Assembly (NCBI GenBank): GCA_036377595.1
Contig: DASUYB010000015.1
Span: 32,648 to 96,647, forward strand
Length of the DNA stretch: 64,000 nucleotides
Reading direction: 5' to 3'
Origin: Longimicrobium sp.
Lineage (GTDB): Bacteria > Gemmatimonadota > Gemmatimonadetes > Longimicrobiales > Longimicrobiaceae
Position numbers and translations under genes: made by a program. A model generated the notes under the pieces. That model had not been told where the DNA came from, did not search any database, and worked only from the letters and a program-made list of their open reading frames with translations. Shown here one piece after another: positions 50,012-58,196 of the stretch. The stretch's first letter is position 1. The number at the start of each line of letters is the position of its first letter.

Positions 50012-50676
50012 GTGCCGAAGCGGTAGCCGGCGCCGCGCAGGGTGTGGATCAGCTTGGGCTCGAACTCGTCGTCGATCTTCCGGCGCAGCCGGCGGACGAG
50101 CACCTCGAGCACGTTGGTGAACGGGTCGTGGTTGTCGTCCCACACCGCCGCCGTGATGGCCGCGCGGTCCACCACCGCGCCCTCGTGGCGGACGAAGAAC
50201 TCCAGCAGCTCGAACTCCTTGGCGGTCAGCTGGATGGCCCGCCCGGCGCGCCGCACCTCGCGCGTGCGCAGGTCCACCTCCAGGTCGGCCACGGCGCGCC
50301 GCTCGGGCGCCAGCTGCGGCGGCCGCCGCGCCAGCGCCTGCACCCGCGCCAGCAGCTCCTTGAAGGCGAAGGGCTTGGTGAGGTAGTCGTCGGCGCCCGA
50401 CTCCAGGCCGTACACGCGGTCGTCCACCGCGTCGCGCGCGGTCAGCATCAGCACGGGGGTGGAGATGCCGTTGGCGCGGATGCGCTTGCACAGGTCGAAG
50501 CCGCTGCCGCCGGGAAGCCCCACGTCCAGAATGATGACGGCGTAGCTGCCCAGCGCCGCCTTCTCGCGCCCCTCGTAGAAGGTGCGCGCGGTCACCACGT
50601 CTACGCGGTGCTCGCGGAAGCCGGAGTCCAGCACCTGCAGCAGCGCGGGATCGTCTTCGACGACCAGGATTCGCAT
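50008..50676 (-). CDS. OmpR-family response regulator
   Basis: A protein of 222 residues. The receiver domain has acidic Asp8/Asp9, phospho-acceptor Asp51 (VIILDVGLPGGSGF), Thr79 and Lys101 (YLTKPF). The C-terminal winged helix (about 125-222) has IQLTAKEFELLEFFVRHEGA, VDRAAI, VLEVLVRRLRRKID and IHTLRGAGYRFG, typical of OmpR/PhoB DNA binding. First gene of the two-component operon. The upstream region of about 1 kb has near-palindromic AT-rich sites at 50908 and 51337 that could be operators. Confidence 0.94.
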   Translation of the reverse strand: MRILVVEDDPALLQVLDSGFREHRVDVVTARTFYEGREKAALGSYAVIILDVGLPGGSGFDLCKRIRANGISTPVLMLTARDAVDDRVYGLESGADDYLTKPFAFKELLARVQALARRPPQLAPERRAVADLEVDLRTREVRRAGRAIQLTAKEFELLEFFVRHEGAVVDRAAITAAVWDDNHDPFTNVLEVLVRRLRRKIDDEFEPKLIHTLRGAGYRFGT

Positions 50677-50901
50677 GGCCGGGAGATGGGAACGTCGTTG
50701 CGACTCAGCTTGCGTGATGCGGAAAGATCGGTCGGCTGGACAAATTGCGGAAGCACGAAAGGTTGGGGGATGATGAAGACGCGTCCCGCATGCGGCGGAT
50801 GCCGTCCCGGTCACCAGGGAGGGATGATGCCCACGTATGGCCGCGCACATCGCCGGCCCGAACGCGATTCGACCAGACACAGCGAGCCGTTCCCAGCGAT
50901 C

Positions 50902-51366
50902 GCGGTGATACTTAAGCATCCACTTAAGTATTGCCCCCGTCTCCCGGAGGAATGCTGGCCCACAGGCACGTTCGGCCGCCGTGCAGCGACGTCCCCTGAT
51001 CGAATCGGTTAAGACCGCCAGGTCCAGCGGCTTACCGGGGGAATCGCTACCCAACCCGGGCATCGCCGTCAGGAATTCATCCGTGCACCCACTCCCGCCG
51101 GGGCTCGATTGCTTTTCGCGTTCGATCATCGACGGGAGGCGTGGCCTCGAATAGCGGGAGCACGAGCTCAGCGCATTCATCTGCCCACGTAAGCGTTCCT
51201 TCTGGATGCGACTCGTCTGTCGCTCGCAACCGATTCATCCGTGGAGGCAGGCTGTCTTAACCGATTCGATCGGGGAGATCGCTGCACGGCGCCTCACCGC
51301 GCCTGCGGGCCAACATCCCTTCACGCATACGGGACGATACTTAAGTGAATGCTTAACTATCACCGC
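50902..51366. mobile_element. MITE-like element with inverted arms of about 118 bp
   Basis: The arm at 50902-51019 and the reverse complement of 51249-51366 match over their whole length (about 75-80 percent by eye). Shared blocks are GCGGTGATA, TTAAGCAT, CACTTAAGTAT, GCCGTGCAGCGA and GATCGAATCGGTTAAGAC. ATC flanks both outer ends, a possible 3-bp target duplication. The left end itself is a palindrome (ATACTTAAG-n6-CTTAAGTAT). The 230-bp centre has no gene but holds three ATTCATC(C/T)G repeats (51075, about 51174, 51233). It could be a transposon derivative without transposase or a symmetric regulatory region. Confidence 0.6.
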
Positions 51367-51420
51367 ATCCGTCTAATACCGATTGCTGCAATTGATTGTG
51401 CGTTTTGATCGGATCATCGG

Positions 51421-51603
51421 ATGTCATTCGAGCGTCGCCGCTGCTCCGAACCTTCAATCACGCCGATGTTGGGCGGCGCCCGAGGAATCTGTGGCATGCG
51501 TCCGAGCGACAGGCGGCCTGTGGCTCGGGAGCCGGCCACAGATTCCTCAGGCGCCACGACTTTGCGTGGAGGACAGGGCGGCGCAGCGCCTTCGGAATGA
51601 CAT
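51421..51603. repeat. TGTCAT...ATGACA palindromic element, copy 2
   Basis: Ends ATGTCATTCGAGCG and CCTTCGGAATGACAT. Inside, GAGGAATCTGTGGC mirrors GCCACAGATTCCTC. About 183 bp, same plan as copies at 41443 and 53692. Confidence 0.75.
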
Positions 51604-51637
51604 GCCAATGCCTATGGCTATGCCAATGCCTATGGCT
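51602..51637. repeat. 18-bp tandem repeat, two copies
   Basis: ATGCCAATGCCTATGGCT twice in a row, directly after the TGTCAT palindrome. Confidence 0.85.
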
Positions 51638-51701
51638 GTTCCATCCTCCAATGCGCCGTTGACCCGGCGATTCGGTATGAGGCGCCCTGGCGCCGACAAA
51701 G

Positions 51702-51737
51702 AAAGCGCCTCCCCCGGAGATCCGGGGGAGGCGCTTC
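51702..51737 (-). terminator. Terminator of the glycine-zipper gene
   Basis: AAGCGCCTCCCCCGGA (51703-51718) pairs with 51721-51736, a very long GC stem. On the minus strand it is followed by TTTCTTTGTC. Confidence 0.85.
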
Positions 51738-51760
51738 GATTGCGCCGCTTCAGGCGATGA

Positions 51761-52288
51761 TCAGTACTGGACCCTGCGCTTGTCGACGTTGTTGCCGATC
51801 ACCGCGCCGGCCACGCCGCCCAGCACGCCGCCCACGATGGCGCCACGCACGCGGTGGCGGCTGCCGCCGGCGACCGCGCCGATCACCGCGCCACTGGCCG
51901 CGCCGATGGCCGCGTCACGCTTGGTGTGCTTCACCGTGTAGGTGCGGGGCTGCCGGTAGACGGGGCCCGCGGACGAGCCGCTGCTGCTGCCGCCCGAGCT
52001 GCTGCGGCGCGCCGTCGAGCGGCGGTGCGTGCTCGAGGTCGAGCGGTGCGTGGTGCTGGTGGCCGGCTTCTCCTCGGCCGTGGCCAGCGCCTGCGGGGCC
52101 GCGGGCTGCGCGAGCGCCGCCTGGTTCAGCTCCACCGGGGTCGCCGCGGCCACGGGCTGCGCAGGCTGCACCATCATGCTGTCGAGCCAGGTCAGCTGCT
52201 GCTGCGGCTGGGCCGGCTTGGCGTCACGGCCGCACGCGGCGGCGCCCACCAGGGTGGACATCATCACTGCAACTTTAAGGACACGCAT
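51761..52288 (-). CDS. Glycine-zipper lipoprotein
   Basis: A protein of 175 residues. Lipobox MMSTLVGAAACG. A Ser/Thr/Arg-rich middle (STTHRSTSSTHRRSTARRSS) leads to a glycine-zipper pair (AAIGAASGAVIGAVAGGSRH and VRGAIVGGVLGGVAGAVIGN), as in YMGG/SlyB-type outer-membrane-associated lipoproteins. They usually act in envelope integrity. The ATG at 52288 has AGGAGG 7 bases before it, so the upstream in-frame extension is rejected. Confidence 0.85.
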   Translation of the reverse strand: MRVLKVAVMMSTLVGAAACGRDAKPAQPQQQLTWLDSMMVQPAQPVAAATPVELNQAALAQPAAPQALATAEEKPATSTTHRSTSSTHRRSTARRSSSGGSSSGSSAGPVYRQPRTYTVKHTKRDAAIGAASGAVIGAVAGGSRHRVRGAIVGGVLGGVAGAVIGNNVDKRRVQY

Positions 52289-52620
52289 CGTCTGCTCCTC
52301 CTGTGGGATTTTGCGGCGCGGAAACGTCGCGCGGCCCGGTTTTGCCGCCTGCGCCGCGGACATTCTCGCGTCCGCCGCGTCTCGCGCCCCTCGTTCGCTC
52401 ACCATTCTATTTTGCACGGTCGGTGCCACGCCGTGCCACTATTTCTAAGTGCAGATAATATAACACCTTACGAGGAAACACGCCACGATCTGATACCCAT
52501 AATGTCGCAGATACGGCTTGATCGAGGGCTGATGATGAAAAAGATGCCTTCGATGGGTGACAGGGAGCGTCCAAACGTGATACAGGGACAGAAAAGGACA
52601 CGTATTACAGCTGGAGATGA
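52289..52620. other. Gene-free stretch
   Basis: 332 bp, AT-richer between about 52440 and 52620. It holds the upstream region of the glycine-zipper gene; no repeat or gene recognised. Confidence 0.4.
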
Positions 52621-53634
52621 CTATCCCCGGTTGACGGCGAGCGGCCGCGCCTCGGCGATCATATCCCGGCGCTCGGATCGCGCCATCCACGCGATGAAAA
52701 GCCACGCCGCCGCGGCCAGGTATGCCAGCGAGCCGGGCACCCACATCACCAGCCCCGCGATCTGCTGGTCCTCGAGCGGGGCCAGCCCCCACGCGCGCGC
52801 CGTCGCCAGGTGCGACGCGTACCACGGCGCGGTGCTGAACGTCAGCAACGCGCCGAGCGCGCCGCCCTGCATGGTGATCCCGAAGAGCGCGAGGATGGCC
52901 AGCCCGGGCACCCGCCGCAGCGACCCGCGCGGGTGGAGGACGGCCCACCAGAAGAGCAGCGCCGTTCCCAGGAAGCTGGCGTGCTCCAGCGCGTGCACCC
53001 ACGGCCGCGCGACCGCCGCGTCATACGCGCCCGGAAGGTGCCACGCCCAGAGCGCGATGGAGTGCAGCGCCACCGCCGGCCAGGGCCGCACCAGCCAGGC
53101 GATCGCCACGCGGAGGCGGGGGAGCGCGTGCCACCACCGCGCCACCCGGCGGCGGGCGGGGCGCGGCAGCCCCCACGCGAGCCCGGCCTGCGGCGCGCCC
53201 AGCACCAGCAGCGGCGCGGCGACGGCCATCAGCAGCAGGTGCTGGGTCATGTGCACCCAGAACAGCGACTCCGCCACCCGGTCCACCGGCGACACCATCG
53301 CGACGGCCAGCGCCAGGAATCCCGCCGCGAACGCCGCCGCCTGCGCCGGACGGATGCCGCGCCCGCGCCCGGCCCGCCGCCACACCGCCTCCACGCCGCG
53401 CGTGTACAGCCACGCCGTCAGGTACAGCGGGACGAGAACCGCCGGCGCGAGCCCCCAGCTCCGCCACAGGTCGTGCGGCGACGGCGGCGCCCCCGCGTGC
53501 GCCATCAGCCGCGCCGGCACGCACGCCATCCCCACCGCGAGCGCGAGCACGCGCCGCAAAGGGAGATCGGCAGATGGTGATCGGATGCTGAACAAGCTGA
53601 ATCGCCAGTGATCGTGGTCCGCGGATCGCCGCAA
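52621..53634 (-). CDS. CtaG-type cytochrome c oxidase assembly membrane protein
   Basis: Up to 337 residues with about seven to nine transmembrane helices. VHMTQHLLLMAVAAPLLVLG, IALWAWHLPGAYDAAV, WVHALEHASFLGTALLFWW and EDQQIAGLVMWVPGSLAYL are the signature of the CtaG (caa3_CtaG, DUF1404-like) family, which supports copper delivery or assembly of cytochrome oxidase. Several His in membrane segments are possible copper ligands. The start is uncertain: TTG at 53634 opens the frame, GTG at 53550 or ATG at 53529 would start nearer the hydrophobic leader, and none has a good ribosome site. No oxidase genes are nearby. Confidence 0.8.
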   Translation of the reverse strand: MRRSADHDHWRFSLFSIRSPSADLPLRRVLALAVGMACVPARLMAHAGAPPSPHDLWRSWGLAPAVLVPLYLTAWLYTRGVEAVWRRAGRGRGIRPAQAAAFAAGFLALAVAMVSPVDRVAESLFWVHMTQHLLLMAVAAPLLVLGAPQAGLAWGLPRPARRRVARWWHALPRLRVAIAWLVRPWPAVALHSIALWAWHLPGAYDAAVARPWVHALEHASFLGTALLFWWAVLHPRGSLRRVPGLAILALFGITMQGGALGALLTFSTAPWYASHLATARAWGLAPLEDQQIAGLVMWVPGSLAYLAAAAWLFIAWMARSERRDMIAEARPLAVNRG

Positions 53635-53691
53635 ATCGACGCACGAAGCCGGCCAGTGAGCACCGTAGGAAAGCCTGGCGACCCCCTTCCG

Positions 53692-53883
53692 GTGTCATCC
53701 TGAGGGCGCGGTGGACGAAACCCTCATACAATCCGAATCCTGCCGCGCCCGAAGGATCTACTTTCCCTGCGTCGAGATCTGTCGCGATGGGCAGGCCTGT
53801 CCGGGCGTCGAGTAGATCCTTCGGGCGGCGCCAAACCCTGGTGCGGGCGCGGGTTCAGCGCAGCGCCGCCCTCAGGATGACAT
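53692..53883. repeat. TGTCAT...ATGACA palindromic element, copy 3
   Basis: Ends GTGTCATCCTGAGGGCG and CGCCCTCAGGATGACAT. Inside, CCCGAAGGATCTACT mirrors AGTAGATCCTTCGGG. About 190 bp. It takes up most of the 331-bp gap between the Gly-rich gene and the CtaG-like gene. Confidence 0.8.
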
Positions 53884-53906
53884 CGATGCGGTCATCCCCA
53901 ACTCGC

Positions 53907-53946
53907 AAAAAGACCGGCGGGACGGAGATCGCCCCGTCCCGCCGGT
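53907..53946 (-). terminator. Rho-independent terminator of the Gly-rich gene
   Basis: ACCGGCGGGACGG (53913-53925) pairs with CCGTCCCGCCGGT (53934-53946). On the minus strand it is followed by CTTTTTGC. Confidence 0.88.
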
Positions 53947-53965
53947 GTTCATGGCCCTTCCAGCG

Positions 53966-54514
53966 TCAGCGGCGGAAGAAGCGGCGCGCGCGGTCGCGGA
54001 CGTCGTGCCAGCCCTCGCGCAGGCGGTCGCCGAGGTTCTCGTCGTAGCCGCGGCTGAAGTCGCGGCCGTAGTCGCGGCCCGTCGCGCCCCAGCCGCCCGC
54101 GGAGAAGCGGTCGTAGCGGCCGCCGCCGTAGCCGCCGCCGGTCAGCCCGCCGCCCGAGCCGTAGCCGTAGTCGTCCACGTCGTAGCCGCGGTTGCCGTAC
54201 CCCGCGAACCCGCGGTAGCCGCCGCCGTACGTCCCCGACTCGCCGCGCCAGTCGCCCTAGCCGCGTCCGCCCGGGCTCGACTCGCGGTTCACGCCGCCCC
54301 AGCCGCCGCCGGACCATCCGCGGTCGAGCGGGTAGTCGCGCCCGCCCAGGTCGCCGCCGCGCTCGATGTGCCAGTCGCGGTGCATGGTGTTGTAGCTGCG
54401 GCTGCCGGACGTGAAGTCGTCGCCGTAGCCCGACGCGCGGAAGTCGCGGCCGTAGTCGCCCGACGCCCAGCCGCGGTCCCGGTCGCGGTCGAAGTCCAAG
54501 CCGTAGCGGGGCAT
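53966..54514 (-). pseudogene. Gly/Tyr/Arg/Asp-rich protein gene interrupted by an amber codon
   Basis: A start with perfect GGAGGTGA before the ATG at 54514 gives 85 residues (MPRYGLDFDRDRDRG, SGDYGRDFRASGYGDD) and then TAG at 54257-54259. The same frame continues without a break for 96 codons of the same composition (GDWRGESGTYGGGYRGF, GYDENLGDRLREGWHDVRD) to TGA at 53966, followed by a proper terminator. RG-TAG-GDW would be RG-Tyr-GDW if TAG were TAC. The intact protein would be 182 residues, repetitive with (G/D)YG and DR motifs, possibly disordered. No family known. Confidence 0.7.
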
Positions 54515-54718
54515 GGTCACCTCCGTCGAACGTTGGCTGCCATGGAGACGCGCCCCCTGCGCGCTCCCCCCGGAATTCGGGGGCGGAGGGGGATGCAGAT
54601 TGCGCGCCGAATCCGACTCCACCTCGTCGCATGGAGACGAACGGAAGCGGCGGAGGCACGCCGTCCCGCGCGCCTCCGCCGATCATCATCACCCCGATCA
54701 CTTCACCGGGAGAGATCC

Positions 54719-54748
54719 CCGGCGCGGAAGGGCGATCTCCCGCGCCGG
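54719..54748 (-). terminator. Hairpin after the spermidine-synthase-like gene
   Basis: CCGGCGCGG (54719-54727) and CCGCGCCGG (54740-54748), 9-bp stem, 19 bases past the stop on the minus strand. Confidence 0.55.
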
Positions 54749-54766
54749 AATCCCCATCCCCCTGCC

Positions 54767-57043
54767 CTACCGCCAGACGCTCAGCACGCTGGAGAAGTCG
54801 TCCGTCCACGGCTGCACGTTCAGCCGGTTGCGCGCGGGGCGCCAGTTCGCGTCCACCGCCAGCGGGCCGAGATCGGCGTCGCTGCGCGCCACCGCCGCCC
54901 AGCTGCTGGCGGAGAGATAGAACCCGCGCAGCCGGTTCTCGCCGATGCGCGCCGACAGCCCGCGCTCCCTGGCCAGCGCGGCCACGACGCTCTCCAGCTC
55001 CAGGTAGCGGTTGCTCAGGTGCAGCATCACGATCCCGCCCGGCGCCAGCTTGTCCAGGTACACGCCCAGCGCCTCTCGCGTCAGCAGGTGCACGGGGATG
55101 GCGTCGGAGTTGAATGCGTCCACCACGATCAGGTCGTACCGGTGCGCGGGCGCGTGCTGCAGCGACAGCCGCGCATCCCCCAGCACCACCGTGGTCCGCG
55201 CCGGAGAGTCGGTGAGGTAGGTGAAATAGCGCCGGTCGCGCGCCATCTCCAGGATCCCCGGGTCGATCTCGTAGAACGTCCACTCCTCGCCGGCGTTCGC
55301 GTACGAGGCCAGCGTCCCCGTCCCCAGCCCCACGGCGGCGACGCGACGGTGCCCGGCCTTTTCCGCCGTCGCCGCGAACACGCTGCCCAGCGGGCCGGAG
55401 CGCGCGTAATAGGTCAGCGGCTCGCGGCGGCGCTTGGGGTCCAGGCTCTGCGCGCCGTGCAGCGTGGAGCCGTGGTACAGCGCGTGGAAGCCGCCCATCT
55501 CCGGCTGCTCGAGCACCGCGAAGCGGCCGTAGAACGAGCGGTGCGCCAGGATCGTCGGCTCGCGCCGCAGCATGAAGGTGGAGCGCAGGAAGAGCGAAGC
55601 GCCGATGCACAGCGCCAGCCACGCCGGCGCGCGCCCCAGCCCGGCGGAGACGAGCGCCATCAGCACGGCGGCGAGCGGCAGCTGCAGCGCGGTGGGGATC
55701 CCCGGCACGTCCGTTCGCGACACCAGCAGGAGCGCGAACACGAACGCGGCCGTGCGCAGCACGTTCATCACCACCTGCCGCGGCGCCCACGCCCCGCGCG
55801 GCCAGGGACGCGCCAGACACGCCAGCGTGAGGACGATGGGATACTCCCAGGTGCGCGTGAAGGCGACCGGCGCGACGAGGACGTTGAAGATCCCCCCCAG
55901 CACCCCGCCCACCGCGATCCACAGGTAGAACTCGGTGAGATGCGTCACCGACGGCCGCCGCCGCGACAGCTCGCCGTGGGACACCATGGCGATGACGAAC
56001 AGGCCCAGCAGGTGCAGGGGGATGACCTGCATTGGCCGCCGCGTGAAGCCGTACATCAGCAGCAGCGACACCGCGGCGATGAAGAACGGCTCCAGCGCCA
56101 GCATCCACCCGTGCTTCAGCGGCGGCCGGGTGGCGAACGCCAGGGTGAAGCTGAGGAGATAAAGCGCCAGCGGCACCACCCACAGCAGCGGGATCGGCGC
56201 CACGTCGGTGGTGATGAAGGTGGTGACGCTCAGCAGCAGCGACGACGGGATGAACGCCAGCCCCACCCAGACCAGCCGCTCGCGCGTGGTCACCCGGAGA
56301 TCGATCCCCGAACCCACCGCCACCCCGTCAGACGGCGCGCCGGAGAGCGAGAGGCCCCGCGCCGGCGACAGGCGCCACACGGCGACGGCGGAGAGGACGA
56401 CGAAGACGGCCAGGACGCCGTAGCCCACCGCCCAGGTGCGGCTCTGCTCCATCAGCCGGAGCCGCGGCTCCATCACGAACGGATAGCCGAGGAGCGCCAG
56501 CATGCTGCCGAGGTTGCTGGCGGCGTACAGCCAGTACGGGTTCGACGCGCCGGGATGCCCCGTCTCCGCGAACCACTTCTGCAGCATCGGCCCCGTCGCC
56601 GACAGGACGAAGAACGGCAGCCCGACCGTGGTCACCATCAGCATGAGCAGCCAGGCGATGGGCTCCTGCCCCCCGCGCGGCGCCGCGCCCGCCACGCTGA
56701 TCGGCAGCATCAGCGCCGCGCCGGCCAGGAGGACGAGGTGCACCGCCGCCTGCCGCCGCACGCCCAGCGTGCGCGCGCCCACGTGCGCGTACAGGTAGCC
56801 GCCCAGCAGCGCGGCTTGGAAGAAGAGCATGCAGGTGTTCCACACCGCCGGCGTGCCGCCCAGCAGTGGCAGCACGAAGCGGCTGAACATCGGCTGCACC
56901 AGGAAGAGCAGGAAGGCGCTGGTGAAGATGGCCGCGGTGAACACGGCCAGCACCCAGCGGTGCGCCTGCGCGGCGGGCACGGCGGCGGCCGGTGCATCCG
57001 CCGCGCCGAGGGACGGCGCGGCGGCGGATGTCTGCTGGCTCAA
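54767..57043 (-). CDS. Membrane-anchored spermidine-synthase-like protein
   Basis: A protein of about 758 residues. The N-terminal half has about a dozen transmembrane helices (AVFTAAIFTSAFLLFLVQPM, GTPAVWNTCMLFFQAALLGG, YWLYAASNLGSMLALLGYPF), a pattern known from fused MFS/spermidine-synthase proteins. The C-terminal part (about 530-758) is a Rossmann aminopropyl/methyltransferase fold with VAAVGLGTGTLASYANAGE, FYEIDPGILEMARD, DARLSLQHAPAHRYDLIVVD and DAFNSDAIPVHLLT. Whether it makes polyamine is unknown. The frame opens with TTG at 57043 without a clear ribosome site, so the start is tentative. Confidence 0.83.
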   Translation of the reverse strand: MSQQTSAAAPSLGAADAPAAAVPAAQAHRWVLAVFTAAIFTSAFLLFLVQPMFSRFVLPLLGGTPAVWNTCMLFFQAALLGGYLYAHVGARTLGVRRQAAVHLVLLAGAALMLPISVAGAAPRGGQEPIAWLLMLMVTTVGLPFFVLSATGPMLQKWFAETGHPGASNPYWLYAASNLGSMLALLGYPFVMEPRLRLMEQSRTWAVGYGVLAVFVVLSAVAVWRLSPARGLSLSGAPSDGVAVGSGIDLRVTTRERLVWVGLAFIPSSLLLSVTTFITTDVAPIPLLWVVPLALYLLSFTLAFATRPPLKHGWMLALEPFFIAAVSLLLMYGFTRRPMQVIPLHLLGLFVIAMVSHGELSRRRPSVTHLTEFYLWIAVGGVLGGIFNVLVAPVAFTRTWEYPIVLTLACLARPWPRGAWAPRQVVMNVLRTAAFVFALLLVSRTDVPGIPTALQLPLAAVLMALVSAGLGRAPAWLALCIGASLFLRSTFMLRREPTILAHRSFYGRFAVLEQPEMGGFHALYHGSTLHGAQSLDPKRRREPLTYYARSGPLGSVFAATAEKAGHRRVAAVGLGTGTLASYANAGEEWTFYEIDPGILEMARDRRYFTYLTDSPARTTVVLGDARLSLQHAPAHRYDLIVVDAFNSDAIPVHLLTREALGVYLDKLAPGGIVMLHLSNRYLELESVVAALARERGLSARIGENRLRGFYLSASSWAAVARSDADLGPLAVDANWRPARNRLNVQPWTDDFSSVLSVWR

Positions 57044-57377
57044 GGACGCACTGCGGGTGACGGTGGCGCGGACGACGCGGTGGGGGCCGATGGACGCTTG
57101 AAGATGGCGCCCGCCGCGCTCCCGTCAACTCGCGGCGGATCCGCTGCGGTTCCGTGCCGTCTCCCTCCGGTCCGCTCCGCGTATCGCGCACCTCCCCACC
57201 CGCGGTCGTGCGTGCGCTTGACGGCTTTGTACGCGGGCTGCCAGACTCCGGATCATTCCTCGTCGTCCCGATGGAATTCTGATGCGGGGCCATCCGCACC
57301 GAAATCGCGGCATGAGGCGATGTCCGAGTCATATCATTCCGGATACATCAACCCGACAGCCACCGAAGGACCTGCCC
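57044..57377. other. Gene-free divergent region
   Basis: 334 bp between the spermidine-synthase-like gene and the first Imm11-like gene. No repeat seen. From about 57210 the base composition falls (TTTGTACG, CATATCATTCC) and probably includes the promoter of the plus-strand pair. Confidence 0.4.
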
Positions 57378-58100
57378 ATGACCGCCCGTTCGCCCGAACA
57401 AGCCCGCAAGCGCTACTATCTGGTTACGAGGGACATGAGCCCCGTGTCGGGCGGCCTTTCCTTCGTCAACCGGGAGGCGGCTCTCGTCAACGGGCGTCTT
57501 GCCGGTACGCACGAGCATAGAGAACCGGGACATCCGCACCCGGTGTTCGTAGGTATCCCCCGGCTGCGCGAGAAGCCGCAGGTGGTTATCGGCGGCAGCG
57601 GACCCACGGCCCTCGATTATTACGATTTGTTCAAGCCGATCTTCATCTCCACCCGGGCAAAGGAGCTGCTCGAGGGGATCGACCCCGGGGGATTCGAGTT
57701 CGCCGAATGCGAGACCGTCGACCGTCGCGGAAGCCGGGTCAAATCCTATTGGTGGATGGATGTGATTCGCTGGGTCGAGACGTTCGACGAAGAGCGGTCG
57801 AGCTTCGAGTGGTATCGCGACAGCTATCCGATGGCCCCGGACGCGCAGACCAACCCGTCGATGTCCGCCCTGTACGACATTCATATGCCCGGGGGCTTTC
57901 CCGACGAGTACCACGCATTCTGGTTCGCCCATTATCGCATCAAGTTCGTATTCGACGAGGTCCTGGTGGACGCCTGGAGAGAAGCGAGGCTGACCGGCGC
58001 CCACTTCACACCGCTTCAGCCGCCGACAGAGGCCGAATTCAAGGATCATGTTCGCTTCGTCAATTATCCCTACTGGACAGAAAAGGCGCGGCAGTCGTGA
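57378..58100 (+). CDS. Imm11/DUF1629-like protein, paralogue 1
   Basis: A protein of 240 residues, no signal or membrane segment. ISTRAKELLEGIDPGGFEFA and YWWMDVIRWVETFDEERSSF follow the pattern of DUF1629/Imm11 proteins, many of which are immunity factors of polymorphic toxin systems; this is resemblance by eye. AAGGA is 6 bases before the ATG at 57378. The next gene is a close duplicate, and even the upstream AACCCG-n-CCACCGAAGGACC is shared, so the duplication took in the ribosome site. No toxin-like gene adjoins. Confidence 0.65.
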   Translation: MTARSPEQARKRYYLVTRDMSPVSGGLSFVNREAALVNGRLAGTHEHREPGHPHPVFVGIPRLREKPQVVIGGSGPTALDYYDLFKPIFISTRAKELLEGIDPGGFEFAECETVDRRGSRVKSYWWMDVIRWVETFDEERSSFEWYRDSYPMAPDAQTNPSMSALYDIHMPGGFPDEYHAFWFAHYRIKFVFDEVLVDAWREARLTGAHFTPLQPPTEAEFKDHVRFVNYPYWTEKARQS

Positions 58101-58196
58101 CGGAATAGAAAACTCGCGTGTTGAAGAATCAGGACGAAACTGCAGGCCAGCACGAGCCCAGGCTTAACGAACCCGCCAGTCCACCGAAGGACCGCC

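Larger units (their letters stand above)
50677..51760. other. 1.1-kb gene-free region rich in repeats
   Basis: No believable gene. It contains the inverted-repeat element at 50902-51366, a TGTCAT palindrome at 51421-51603, an 18-bp tandem repeat and the terminator of the glycine-zipper gene. Short open frames across it translate repeats. Confidence 0.6.

Noticed and set aside
51383..51760. Plus-strand open frame over the repeat region
   Set aside because: It translates the TGTCAT palindrome and the 18-bp tandem repeat (MPMPMAMPMPMAVP).
53945..57520. Long plus-strand open frame across the Gly-rich and spermidine-synthase-like genes
   Set aside because: Antisense shadow with low-complexity translation.
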